Assembly (NCBI GenBank): GCA_019359355.1 | Contig: JAHHHM010000017.1 | Location: 62,001-126,000, forward strand | Direction of reading: 5' to 3' | Length of the DNA: 64,000 bases | DNA from: Microcoleus vaginatus WJT46-NPBG5 | GTDB taxonomy: Bacteria; Cyanobacteriota; Cyanobacteriia; Cyanobacteriales; Oscillatoriaceae | In this document: positions 45,802 to 55,117 of the stretch, in pieces | Position numbering within the stretch: the first letter of the stretch is position 1 | How the letters are laid out: every line of letters starts with the position of its first letter | Notes under the pieces: model-generated | What the model was told of the DNA's origin: nothing | Database searches by the model: none | Seen by the model: the letters and a program-made list of their open reading frames with translations, nothing else | Program-made: the position numbers and the translations under genes

Positions 45802-48585
45802 TCACGAATACACCGGCAAAATCTCAATCGTACTGTTCTGACTGCCCCCGATCAGGTATTGACCATCTGGACTAAAAACGACAGAAAAAATGCCGGCAGA
45901 ACCGAGAGAAATAGTTCGCAGCAATTCGCCGGTTGAGAGATTCCAAATTTTAATCGTTTTGTCGCGACTGCTACTGGCAAGCAACTGACCATCCGGACTG
46001 ATCGCCACAGCCCAAACCTGCCCGGAATGACCGCCCAGCAAATGCACCGGCGAACCGGCAGCGCGATCAGAATCATCCGAACCCATCTGCCAAACGGTAA
46101 TCGTTTGGTCATCACTGCCACTGACGAGTAATTGCCCGTTGCGAGAAATCGCCAGTGTCCGCACATAGCCCGAATGACCCTCAAGCGTCAGAACCGGCGA
46201 CTCACTCGGCTGTCCGCCGGCCATGTGCCAGATATTAATTGTTTTGTCATCGCTGCCGCTAGCTAGGAATTGACCATCGGGACTGAAAGCTAGACAGCGA
46301 ACGTAATCTGAATGACCCGATAAATTAGCCAGCATTTGGCCGGTTCGCAAATACCAGATATTAATCGTCTTGTCGTCACCGCAGCTGGCAAGGAGTTGAC
46401 CATCTGGACTGAAGGCAACCGAACGCACCCAGTTAGAATGGCCGGCCAATGTCAGAACCGGCGTTCCCTGTGAAATTCCAGAGGAATCGGCACCCAAATG
46501 CCAAATTTTGATAGTTTTGTCATTGCTGCCACTGGCGAGGAGTTGACCGTCTGGACTGATTGCCACGGTGCGAACGTAGCCGGAATGCCCCGTGAGGGTG
46601 CGTAGAGGCCGCACGCCCGGTCGTCCATCCTGACGGGCGATGCGCTGCCAAAGCTTGATGGTTTTGTCATCACTGCCGCTCACAACGAGCCGGCCATCGG
46701 GACTGATGGCAACGGCTTGAACGTAATCTGAATGACCGGCAACAGTTTTAACCAATTGCCCAGAGGAACGCCGCAGGACGATCTCACCCAGTGTCGGTGC
46801 GGCAAAATGGGTTCGCAGCAACTCGTGGGGAAAGCGGTAACGCCCGCCGATTTGCTGCACAAAGCCGAGAGAATTGGCGTATTGCAGGAAACGGGCGTAG
46901 TTCCAAGGTGCGTAGCCATGCGCCCAGAGGATGAGGCGCAGGGTGAAATGCTGGAGGCAAGCGATGCCGCCACAAGCAAGACCGGCAAGGATGCCAAAAC
47001 CTAGGCCACCTAAGCCGGTGATCAAGCCACCCATGAGGCCAAAACTCACCCCAAAGCTGACCGCGCTCATTAAGGTAAACAGGCCGGCGGTGGAGACAGA
47101 ATGCCAAATTCCCTGATTCGGCGATGTTTTGGGCTTAATTTCCAAGTCATTGAGTCCTTGAGAACTCCCGAAAATCAGTCCCCCAATCAGCCCGCCAATA
47201 ATGGCTCGAACAGCGCCGAACAAGCCCCCGACTAACTCACCCATGATGGCTAAAAATAGGCCGCCAGCTAGCCCCGCCAGCAGCCCCAAAATCATCCCGA
47301 TGAGTAGCCCCTTCCTAGCTTTTTCCCAAGACCAGTTCAGTGGTTCTGCCGGCGCAATTTTAAAGCTGAGTCCTCCCAATAGCCCGAAAAACAGGCTCCC
47401 GATCAGGCCGGCAAGTGGCCCAAAACTCAGGCCGCAACTCAGGCCGCCAATCAGCCCCACAATTAGCCCTACCCCAAGCCGGTAACTCCATTGGTGGATG
47501 GCTGTTGGCAACCAGGCCGGCTGCATATTTTCGATGGCAAACTCGTCGTTTGTCGTGCGTTTCAGCCATTTGGCCAGCCAACTTAGCCAATGTCTGGTTT
47601 GTTCTGGGGTGGGGGGTTTACCGGCACTTTCCCCCGGATAGTTCAATTCTTGTTTGAGCTGCCGGCGAATATAGGCATCGAGCAAATACCGGCAGCGAGA
47701 TTCATCAGAAGGACGCGCCTGCCACTCATCCAGCCAGATTTCTTCCGCTGCTAGGGCGATCATGTTCAAAAACAAAGGGGTTTTTGCCCACTTCAACAAA
47801 TTTGGGTCATTTTGAACGCTCTGCCACAGCTGATGCGATCCTAAACTCCACAGGTAGTTCTGAACTTGCGTCTCAGTCAGCGGGAGCAAATAAATTGCGC
47901 CATTCACTTGTAGCAAAGTTTTGCAATTGGCGTATTCTGCAAGTCCACTGCATACGACTAAACGATCCGGTTGATAGTCAAGGAGAAATCGGTTAATCGC
48001 TAGCACACAAGGTTTTTGCCAATCTGAACGGACTTCATCTAGCCCATCGAGTAGGGGCAACAGTTGGCCGGTTGCCAGCCACTGTTTGGCGAGTTCGGCT
48101 TGAATGCCATACTTTGCCTGTAGTTCTTCCACCAGCCACTCCGCCAGGGTTCGCCGATCTTCTTTCCAAGAGCCAAGGTTGAGCAACACCGGCATCGGTT
48201 CACGGGGATCATTGAGGGCGCGAGTGATGAGTTCTGTTGCTAGTTCTAACAGGGTCGTGGTTTTGCCCGATCCGGGTGCGCCTAAAATTAATAACTTGCC
48301 GGCGACGGATGGCAAGTCAAACAGTTCGATAATTTCTTTTCCTGGCAACAGCCGCACACTGGGCTGGGTGCCGATTTTCACTTCCACATCCCAAAGCCGG
48401 GGACTTGGCTGTAGTTGTTCTTGCTGTGACTTGAGCAGCAGTGTCTGATGCAATGACTGTTTAAGCCGGCTTTCAACTTCGTTCTTAACTTCAACAAGCA
48501 ATTTGTAGCGAGTCGTTACACTCTGCCTTGGGGAAGCCACTGCTGGGGCTTGGATAATCTGTTGCATTTTCAGCCTCATCATCAC
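45802..48585 (-). CDS. NACHT-type NTPase with glycine-rich membrane region and seven WD40 repeats
   Basis: A 927-residue STAND protein. It has an N-terminal helical region, P-loop LGAPGSGKTTTLLEL (102-116) and Walker B LLPLLDGLDEVRSDWQ. A glycine-zipper hydrophobic block (about 365-560; GLIVGLIGGLSCGLSFGPLA and repeats) comes next. Seven nearly identical WD40 units (GHS.YV..VAISPDGQLLASG...TIKIW) complete one beta-propeller. STAND proteins switch between ADP and ATP forms when their repeats bind a trigger. In this architecture the glycine-rich block could insert into a membrane. Related NACHT-WD40 proteins occur in defence and signalling; no role is proven here. Confidence 0.85.
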   Translation of the reverse strand: MMMRLKMQQIIQAPAVASPRQSVTTRYKLLVEVKNEVESRLKQSLHQTLLLKSQQEQLQPSPRLWDVEVKIGTQPSVRLLPGKEIIELFDLPSVAGKLLILGAPGSGKTTTLLELATELITRALNDPREPMPVLLNLGSWKEDRRTLAEWLVEELQAKYGIQAELAKQWLATGQLLPLLDGLDEVRSDWQKPCVLAINRFLLDYQPDRLVVCSGLAEYANCKTLLQVNGAIYLLPLTETQVQNYLWSLGSHQLWQSVQNDPNLLKWAKTPLFLNMIALAAEEIWLDEWQARPSDESRCRYLLDAYIRRQLKQELNYPGESAGKPPTPEQTRHWLSWLAKWLKRTTNDEFAIENMQPAWLPTAIHQWSYRLGVGLIVGLIGGLSCGLSFGPLAGLIGSLFFGLLGGLSFKIAPAEPLNWSWEKARKGLLIGMILGLLAGLAGGLFLAIMGELVGGLFGAVRAIIGGLIGGLIFGSSQGLNDLEIKPKTSPNQGIWHSVSTAGLFTLMSAVSFGVSFGLMGGLITGLGGLGFGILAGLACGGIACLQHFTLRLILWAHGYAPWNYARFLQYANSLGFVQQIGGRYRFPHELLRTHFAAPTLGEIVLRRSSGQLVKTVAGHSDYVQAVAISPDGRLVVSGSDDKTIKLWQRIARQDGRPGVRPLRTLTGHSGYVRTVAISPDGQLLASGSNDKTIKIWHLGADSSGISQGTPVLTLAGHSNWVRSVAFSPDGQLLASCGDDKTINIWYLRTGQMLANLSGHSDYVRCLAFSPDGQFLASGSDDKTINIWHMAGGQPSESPVLTLEGHSGYVRTLAISRNGQLLVSGSDDQTITVWQMGSDDSDRAAGSPVHLLGGHSGQVWAVAISPDGQLLASSSRDKTIKIWNLSTGELLRTISLGSAGIFSVVFSPDGQYLIGGSQNSTIEILPVYS

Positions 48586-49278
48586 TCCCCTCGGTAATCA
48601 TTCAGCATAGATAAACTCACGGCCCTAAACCCGATGTGGAAGGTTGCAATTGTCACAAAAAGTTTAATCGTATTTTGCCCTTAAATAACTCGGTGTCGGT
48701 TTAATGTTGCCAAAATCCGGGATTCAAGTAAATTTGAGTAGACCGGCAGCCGGTGTTGAAGGCAGCCAATCCGGGAATTGTCACAAGTGCCGGTTCTTAA
48801 AGCGAGCCACCCCTTCGCGCAGGATTTTGACGGATCAAGGGTTTGCGCCCCTCAATGGCAACCCGCCCTCAAGCAGCCGGCCTGTAGTGAGCAGTCAGCC
48901 GGCAGAAGTGCCACAGGATTTTCACTTTAATTTATTAAAACTTTTAAATTAAACATAGAAATTCAAACCAAATATCATGCAGTTTGAGTTTTCCTTCACC
49001 ACGCCTCTCGCTTTTTAAGTCAGGGTTTCTTTAAAATCTAAACTCCAGAAAAACACACTCTTGATTTTTCTAAAATCTTCTTTTCTCAAATTTGCACGGC
49101 TAATTTTTGAAATTTTGATGAAGCCGGCTTAAGAGACTTTTTCATAACAGTTTTAATAAAGCTGTTCAAACGTTCGGTTAAGCTCGTTACAACCGACTTT
49201 ACATCAGGGCGATTTATTCACAGCACAAGCGAGCGTATTTTATTCAGTTTCCCAATATTGCCCTATCCCTTAAAATCC
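48586..49278. other. Intergenic region, no supported gene
   Basis: About 690 bases, moderately GC-rich with several GCCGGC motifs in the first half and AT-rich in the second. The only open frames have no start signal and no protein-like composition. Confidence 0.5.
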
Positions 49279-49479
49279 ATGAATTACCAAAATCAAGCCC
49301 AAATTAATCATATTATCTGTGATTTAGAACTTCTCATTGGCGAGATAGAAAAAAACCCGGATCTCTCTAAATGGGTTGTGCGGATGGCTCTCAAGTCGAT
49401 TAAGGAAAAAGCAGAGAAATCTGCTAAACCGGCACCGCCAACCACTATTTATCTGCAACAGCGAGCTTTATGGAACTGA
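49279..49479 (+). CDS. Small helical protein, cyanobacterial type, unknown
   Basis: 66 residues from ATG 49279 (NYQNQAQINHIICDLELLIG). It is predicted helical, with a conserved-looking core WVVRMALKSIKEKAEKSAKP. Starting at 49258 would add 7 residues. I recognise no function. The next small gene on the same strand follows 129 bases later. Confidence 0.5.
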   Translation: MNYQNQAQINHIICDLELLIGEIEKNPDLSKWVVRMALKSIKEKAEKSAKPAPPTTIYLQQRALWN

Positions 49480-49607
49480 TCGATCCCTCAGAAATCATGG
49501 CTTAAGCGGCTAGAGCCGGTGAAAGTCAGGCTGTGTAGTGATGTAAATCACAGACTGCAATGACGGATATCACAAGTGTTAACTGATTTTGATCGCTTGC
49601 TCAATAG

Positions 49608-49895
49608 ATGATGATCACACTCGATAGCGCATTACATCACTGGAATGAATCGAAAAATAGCCGATATTGGGATTGTCGAGTTCTAGCTACCAATATGTCA
49701 GCTCAAGCAGTTTTTTCCCAACCCAGCATCGCCGACCTTTTTGGTCAAGCCTGGAACTCTGGCTGGCTAACTTTAACCGCTCGGCAGGCTTTAAGAGCAG
49801 CTCTGCTCGACTGCTCCCTTACTGAAGACGATCAAGCGGCGATTGATCGCTTGCTGCACGCCGTTCGTCGGGGTTGGCTGAAGATTTTAGATTAA
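49608..49895 (+). CDS. Small conserved-looking protein, unknown
   Basis: 95 residues, acidic N-terminal part then a helical C-terminal half: FGQAWNSGWLTLTARQALRA, LLDCSLTEDDQAAIDRLLHA and VRRGWLKILD. The latter resembles a short family in cyanobacteria that I know only as hypothetical. A plus-strand terminator follows about 175 bases downstream. Confidence 0.55.
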   Translation: MMITLDSALHHWNESKNSRYWDCRVLATNMSAQAVFSQPSIADLFGQAWNSGWLTLTARQALRAALLDCSLTEDDQAAIDRLLHAVRRGWLKILD

Positions 49896-50071
49896 GGCTT
49901 GTGATTTTGGGCTAGCTAGCCGATTAAGTGTAAAGTTGAGTCAACTATCCCTTAAGTTTAAGCTGATCAAGAGTTTCATCAAGCAATTATTGAATTGATT
50001 GAGCGCAATATATTTTAATCAAGTTTGACTAACAAGTTTCGAGATACGTCATGGAGACATTTGGAATTAAG

Positions 50072-50097
50072 CCGCACATGGGACGTGCGGTTTTTTT
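50072..50097 (+). terminator. Intrinsic terminator
   Basis: CCGCAC and GTGCGG form a 6-bp stem around ATGGGAC, followed by seven T. It lies between the small plus-strand gene and the convergent cyclase gene. It could also be the 3' end of an independent small RNA, as the 150 bases before it carry no gene. Confidence 0.75.
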
Positions 50098-50189
50098 ATA
50101 TTTGAAGAGAAGGCATTGGGGTGTCAGACAAAGCACCCCAAGCGGCTTTCAGAAACATCGTTGTAGCGAAATGCTAACGCCACTTTGTT

Positions 50190-52793
50190 TTATGTTAAAT
50201 CCGTGAGCCTCCAGACACCATCCCAGTCTGCCGGTGGGGGTGTGTGAAGCCACTGCTGGCAGCGCTCTATTTGGATGGCAGCCGGTTTATCCCAACTGGA
50301 AATTTCCAGAACTTTGGTAAAGGCAGCAATTGCTTTAACAAATTGGTGAGAGCGGTAATATTCACGTCCTTGACTATAGTATTCAAGTACCTGCAACTTT
50401 TCTTCGGGAATTTCTTCAGATCGCAAGCCTGCAACTTGATAAATAGCCACTGGCTTGCCTGTGCCATCAATGCGAATCAAATCAAGTTCTCTTGCCCAAA
50501 TTTGCTCCGCACAGGGTTGGTAAGTTGTTTCGCTAATAATAATGTCACAGCCATATTGTTTACTAGCTTTTTCCAATAGGGAGCCGAGATTGACTCCGTC
50601 CCCCATACTCGAAAATTCGAGGCGGTTTGTTGCGCCAATGTTGTTAGCTTGAAGACTATCCGAGTTGATGCCAATTCCGATGCGGATTGCCGGCTTGCCA
50701 TCTTCGACACGGCGGACATTTAATTCCACCAGCCGGTAGCGCATTTCCACCGCTGTTTGCACGGCACACCAAGCATGATCTTCTAGGGGTAAAGACCACC
50801 CAAAAAGAGCGATAATCGCATCACCAACATATTTGTCGATGGTGCCTTTATTCTTGAAGACTGCCTCAGTCATTGACTGAAAATACTCTTTAAGTAGCTG
50901 GTTAACTTCCTGATCTTCTAAGTTTTCCAGCAGGGGCGTGAAACTGCGAATTCCTGAGAATAAAACAGAGATATCCTTGCGTTCGCGGATCGTTTGCAGT
51001 GTCAGGAGATTGTCTGCTACCGTGATCTGCGTTAAAGGTATTGGGGAGAGGGGACTGCCACTAGCGAGCCGGTTCTGGGGATTGTCTAACAGTTGTTCGA
51101 CTAATTCTGGAGTCATGTACTGATAGAGCTGGGTTTTGAGGTGTTTTTCATCGCTCATGTTATCCATTACCACCAAAACACCATAAATATTGGTGGGTTC
51201 GCCGGCATCTACTATCGAGCTTATGGATAAGTTGATAATGTGCTGCTCATCGCCGGCCAGTAAAATTTGATTGGGGTAGAATTGCTGGCAATCTCGTTCA
51301 TACTTGGCTTCAAGGGCTGCTTGAAACAATTTGGTAAAATTGCTATTCTGAAACTGAATTAAATCGCAAGCAAGGCGGCCTTCTAGTTCCTCTTCTTTTC
51401 TAAAACCCAGTAAGTTTTTTGCTCTTTCATTAATCGCAATGATGCTGCCGGCTTTATCTGTGGAAATTACCCCATAAGGAAGGGTGCGAATAATATCGCG
51501 CTCGATCTGTTCTTGTCGCTTGAGGGCTGTAAATTTCATCGCATTTTGCAGAACGATGCCGGCTTTAATGTTAAACGCCTGCAATACCTCTTGGTCACTG
51601 CGATTATAACTTGCTTGCCAACAATCGGGGGCGTTCGGCCATTCATCTGGATCGTAGGGTGGAAAATCACCTGCTCGCTGTTTATTGACTAATTGCGTCA
51701 CCCCAATTAAAACCTCATCCGCGTTAAAAATTGGCACGCACAATAAACTACAAGTGCGATAACCAACTTTGCGATCTGTTTGCTTTACAGTTTCGGTATC
51801 GGGATGCTCATACAAGTCAAACCCAATCACCAAAGGTTCGCCAGATTGAACAACTTCGCCCACAAATCCTACCCACATTGGGATGCGGATTTCTTTTAAA
51901 GTCCCGCCCATCGGGATTTTTGTCCATAGCTCATTTTTCTCGCGCTCAACTAGCCACACGGTTCCCCGATCTGCACGCATGAGATTTTTTGCTTCATTCA
52001 TTACCGCCTGAATGGTTTCATCTAAATCTAAACTGCTTTGAGAGAGGGAGCGAATAGCAGAGATGAGTACAGTAGATATCTGCTGTTGTTCAAGAATTGA
52101 TTCTAAACCTAACAGATTGTTTTGGGTGTTCAGAAGCAGTTGATTAGAATCCGAATTTTTCCAAGCATCTTCTCCTAAATCTTTAACAATTTCTTCCGGT
52201 CTGGCTTGATTTAAATCGGCGGTTGAGGGTGAAAATTTTTCATTGTTGGGAGTGGCTAATTCTAGCGCCTGTGCAGAAGCCGTTTGACATTTTTCTAAAA
52301 TCGGTCGCATTAAAGGGACAAAGTCGGTAAACAAATCTTCATCGGATTTTGTGAAACCGGCAGTGTCAACTCTTTTAGACAAAGGTGCCGCTATATCATC
52401 GGTTGCTTTCAGCTTGTTAAAGAGTTGAACAACCGCCATGAGAGCACCTTCCTCACTAAACAGCGGTAAAGCCATCAGGGTATAGGTGCGGTAGCCGGTT
52501 TTTAAATCTTGCTCTTTGATGGCACTAGATTGCGGATCGTCATAGAAATCGAAGGGAATATTCACAATTCTGTTGGAAGCGACGACTTCACCCAGAATTT
52601 CCACACCGGCAGGCATCCGAATTTCTACAAATCTCCCATAATCGGCGCTGGCAACAATCGACCAAAGTTCGTTATTTTTTTGATCTAATAAAAATACGAT
52701 TGCCCGATCTGCATTAAGTAACTTTCCGGTTTTTAGGGTAACTTCATGCCACATCTCATAAAGAATGGCTTCAAACCCCAGGCTGTTCGCCAT
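50190..52793 (-). CDS. GAF-GAF-PAS class III cyclase-like protein with degenerate catalytic centre
   Basis: About 867 residues from ATG 52793, which has AGAGGAGA about 7 bases upstream. It has two GAF domains (about 10-160 and 235-430; each with an RAIVFLL/RGTVWLV-type core), a PAS domain, then a class III nucleotidyl cyclase domain from about 600. The first metal-binding Asp of VLFSDIR is Gly here (VLFSGIRSF). The second (YVGDAIIALFG) is present. The catalytic Arg of NLASRLE is replaced (VNLGSLLEK). The domain may therefore be catalytically dead or need a partner. A helical, TPR-like tail ends the protein. Confidence 0.85.
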   Translation of the reverse strand: MANSLGFEAILYEMWHEVTLKTGKLLNADRAIVFLLDQKNNELWSIVASADYGRFVEIRMPAGVEILGEVVASNRIVNIPFDFYDDPQSSAIKEQDLKTGYRTYTLMALPLFSEEGALMAVVQLFNKLKATDDIAAPLSKRVDTAGFTKSDEDLFTDFVPLMRPILEKCQTASAQALELATPNNEKFSPSTADLNQARPEEIVKDLGEDAWKNSDSNQLLLNTQNNLLGLESILEQQQISTVLISAIRSLSQSSLDLDETIQAVMNEAKNLMRADRGTVWLVEREKNELWTKIPMGGTLKEIRIPMWVGFVGEVVQSGEPLVIGFDLYEHPDTETVKQTDRKVGYRTCSLLCVPIFNADEVLIGVTQLVNKQRAGDFPPYDPDEWPNAPDCWQASYNRSDQEVLQAFNIKAGIVLQNAMKFTALKRQEQIERDIIRTLPYGVISTDKAGSIIAINERAKNLLGFRKEEELEGRLACDLIQFQNSNFTKLFQAALEAKYERDCQQFYPNQILLAGDEQHIINLSISSIVDAGEPTNIYGVLVVMDNMSDEKHLKTQLYQYMTPELVEQLLDNPQNRLASGSPLSPIPLTQITVADNLLTLQTIRERKDISVLFSGIRSFTPLLENLEDQEVNQLLKEYFQSMTEAVFKNKGTIDKYVGDAIIALFGWSLPLEDHAWCAVQTAVEMRYRLVELNVRRVEDGKPAIRIGIGINSDSLQANNIGATNRLEFSSMGDGVNLGSLLEKASKQYGCDIIISETTYQPCAEQIWARELDLIRIDGTGKPVAIYQVAGLRSEEIPEEKLQVLEYYSQGREYYRSHQFVKAIAAFTKVLEISSWDKPAAIQIERCQQWLHTPPPADWDGVWRLTDLT

Positions 52794-53526
52794 GTTTTTA
52801 TCTCCTCTAAATTGATAGCCGGTTGTGAGTTTGAGCATTTTTTCGATTCCCCTTTAAGATCGCGCCTGCTTGCTTGCCAGATTTGACGCGGATGAGAGGG
52901 GGAATTTAAGTAAGGTCGATTGATTCCAAGGATAATCTAACAAAAAGTTTAAAATCCTACAGTTATCAGGCAGTCTTGGCTGTCTCCCGATTTTCCTTAA
53001 ATAAATGCTGTGGGGGGAAGTCACGGCAGTTGCCTCAAGCAGAAAAATTCTAACCTGTTGTAGGGAATATCATCTGTTATGAGCGCCTTCACGATGAAGC
53101 CTCCCCAATTTTTGAAAAACTTATTTGTCTGGCAATACTTCCCCACAGGGACTATTCTAGTGGTCTGGTTTAGGAACTGGCAGTGTGTGGTGAGGCAAAG
53201 AAGGTGCCGGGGGTGGCACCAGCGGTTAATATATGGCTTGGCTGGTGTTTTTCTTTGCCGGCTTGGCTATCTTGCTTTAGAGAGGCGTTGGGTGGGTTTT
53301 CCTGCGGTACTATGCCGGTGATGTGGTCGGGATGGCGTTTTTATATTTCAGGCTAAGCTTGTTCTGGGAATCACCGGCAGCCATTTGTGTCTGTAAAGGC
53401 GTTTCCTGTTCCTTGAGGTTGGCTGCGCCTAACGTTCCTACCTGCTCTCCCCATCTCTCCATCTTGCCTCGACTGTGAGTTTTACCCTGAGTGTGGGGAA
53501 ATCTATTTTCAATCGGAGAGAAAATT
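52794..53526. other. Intergenic region, no supported gene
   Basis: About 730 bases. It contains the ribosome site of the cyclase gene on the minus strand, a G-rich patch near 53010 and several T/C-rich stretches. One 80-codon plus-strand frame exists but has no ribosome site and an unnatural composition. Confidence 0.5.
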
Positions 53527-53952
53527 ATGCAACCATTCCAGACACAAATTCGAGTGCGATATTACGAAATGGATGCACTCGGCCATGTTAATAATGCGAT
53601 TTATCAGCATTATCTGGAACAAGCCGCGATTGAACATTCCGAACATATTGGCTATGGGGTTGCTCGTTATAGCGAATTAGGCGGTGTTTTTGTGATGCGG
53701 CGCATTGCGATGGAATATCTCAGGCCGGCAGCCGCAGGTGATATTTTAATTGTGACGACTTGGTTAGAAAATATGCGTGGCCCGCGATGTCACCGGCATT
53801 ATGAAATCCGCAAGCAGGGGGAAGCCGATTTGCTCGTAACTGCCGAGGTATTGTGGGTTTGGGTAGATGCAAAAACAATGCGTCCAAAAGCGATTCCTAC
53901 TGTGTTAATCGAGGCTTTTGAGCAATTGCAAGTCCCCATTTCTGGAAGTTGA
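53527..53952 (+). CDS. Acyl-CoA thioesterase, hotdog fold (YbgC/4HBT type)
   Basis: 141 residues from ATG 53527, with GGAGAGAA 6 bases upstream. The 4HBT active-site block is clear: VRYYEMDALGHVNNAIYQHY followed by LEQAAIEH, with the nucleophilic Asp and the HVNN motif. Substrates may be acyl-CoA or aromatic-CoA esters; in cyanobacteria a related enzyme hydrolyses dihydroxynaphthoyl-CoA for phylloquinone, but that assignment is not proven here. Confidence 0.85.
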   Translation: MQPFQTQIRVRYYEMDALGHVNNAIYQHYLEQAAIEHSEHIGYGVARYSELGGVFVMRRIAMEYLRPAAAGDILIVTTWLENMRGPRCHRHYEIRKQGEADLLVTAEVLWVWVDAKTMRPKAIPTVLIEAFEQLQVPISGS

Positions 53953-54022
53953 GGGGAAATGGGAAGTTTGCGAGAATTTCTCTGCGCTTTTACGAATAGC
54001 ACCTGAAAAATTTACAATCGCT

Positions 54023-55006
54023 ATGAGCAATTTTCAGATAAATAATGCTACCAGGTTGCCAGTCTGTTATGCCGATGTGGAGGCGGCAGCAATGCGACTA
54101 GCCGGCATCGCTCATCAGACGCCGGTGATGACTTCTACAACGGTTAATCAACGCCTTCAAAGTCAAGTATTTTTCAAGTGTGAAAATTTCCAGCGCACCG
54201 GCTCTTTTAAATTTCGTGGCGCGTACAATGCTTTGGCAAATTTGTCAAAAGAGCAAAAACAAAAAGGTGTCTTAACATTTTCATCGGGAAATCATGCTCA
54301 AGCGATTGCACTTAGCGGTCAACTATTAGGAATTTCTACAACAATTGTCATGCCAGATGATGCGCCGGCAGTTAAACAAATCGCAACTCGCGACTATGGC
54401 GCGGAGGTGATTTTATATTGCCGGCAAGAAACAAAGCGCGAAGAACTTGCGGAAAAAATAGCCGATGAGCGAGGTTTAACCATTATTCCCCCTTACGATT
54501 ATGTGGATGTGATTGCGGGACAAGGAACGGTAGCCAAAGAGCTAATTGAGGAAGTCGGTGAACTGGATTTGCTGTTAGTTTGCTGTGGCGGAGGTGGGTT
54601 GCTTTCAGGTTGCGCGATTGCGGCAAATCATCTTTCTCCAAATTGTCGGATAATTGGAGTGGAGCCGGCACTTGCAGATGATGCCACACGCTCATTTCAC
54701 AGCAAAACTTTGCAAACTGTCCATAATCCCAATACGATTGCAGATGGTGCGCGTACACCTTATCTGGGCAAATTAACGTTTCCGTTAGTGTTACATTATG
54801 TTCACGATATGGTAACTGTCTCGGAAGCGGCAATTCTCAGCACGATGTTTTTTTTGTGGGAACGGATGAAAATAGTCGTAGAACCCACCGGCACGTTAGC
54901 TGCTGCCGCTTTACTCGAAGGGGTGGTTAGCGCTACAGATGCAAAAATCGGTGTGATTATTAGCGGTGGCAATGTCGATTTAAAATCTTTGCGAAATTTT
55001 ATTTAA
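54023..55006 (+). CDS. Threonine/serine dehydratase-type PLP enzyme
   Basis: 327 residues from ATG 54023. It is a fold-type II PLP enzyme: PLP lysine in RTGSFKFRGAYNAL, a FSSGNHAQAIAL loop, the glycine phosphate loop LLVCCGGGGLLSG, and VVEPTGTLAAAALL near the end. The length matches catabolic threonine dehydratase or serine racemase; there is no ACT domain, so allosteric biosynthetic IlvA is unlikely. It starts 70 bases after the thioesterase and is probably co-transcribed. Confidence 0.85.
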   Translation: MSNFQINNATRLPVCYADVEAAAMRLAGIAHQTPVMTSTTVNQRLQSQVFFKCENFQRTGSFKFRGAYNALANLSKEQKQKGVLTFSSGNHAQAIALSGQLLGISTTIVMPDDAPAVKQIATRDYGAEVILYCRQETKREELAEKIADERGLTIIPPYDYVDVIAGQGTVAKELIEEVGELDLLLVCCGGGGLLSGCAIAANHLSPNCRIIGVEPALADDATRSFHSKTLQTVHNPNTIADGARTPYLGKLTFPLVLHYVHDMVTVSEAAILSTMFFLWERMKIVVEPTGTLAAAALLEGVVSATDAKIGVIISGGNVDLKSLRNFI

Positions 55007-55117
55007 ATGTTATACAAATGCTGAGTTTTGGGAAATCTTAGTAAAAGGTCGTTTTTCTAAAACTCAAAAAAGCTGAAATTTGCTCAGATATAAATTTTCC
55101 CGAGAGAAGAACTAAAA

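Noticed and set aside
48704-48952. 82-codon plus-strand frame in the gap after the NACHT gene
   Set aside because: No start signal and low-complexity Ser/Pro content; treated as chance.
53079-53321. 80-codon plus-strand frame upstream of the thioesterase
   Set aside because: Arg/Trp/Cys-rich composition, no ribosome site and no recognisable family.
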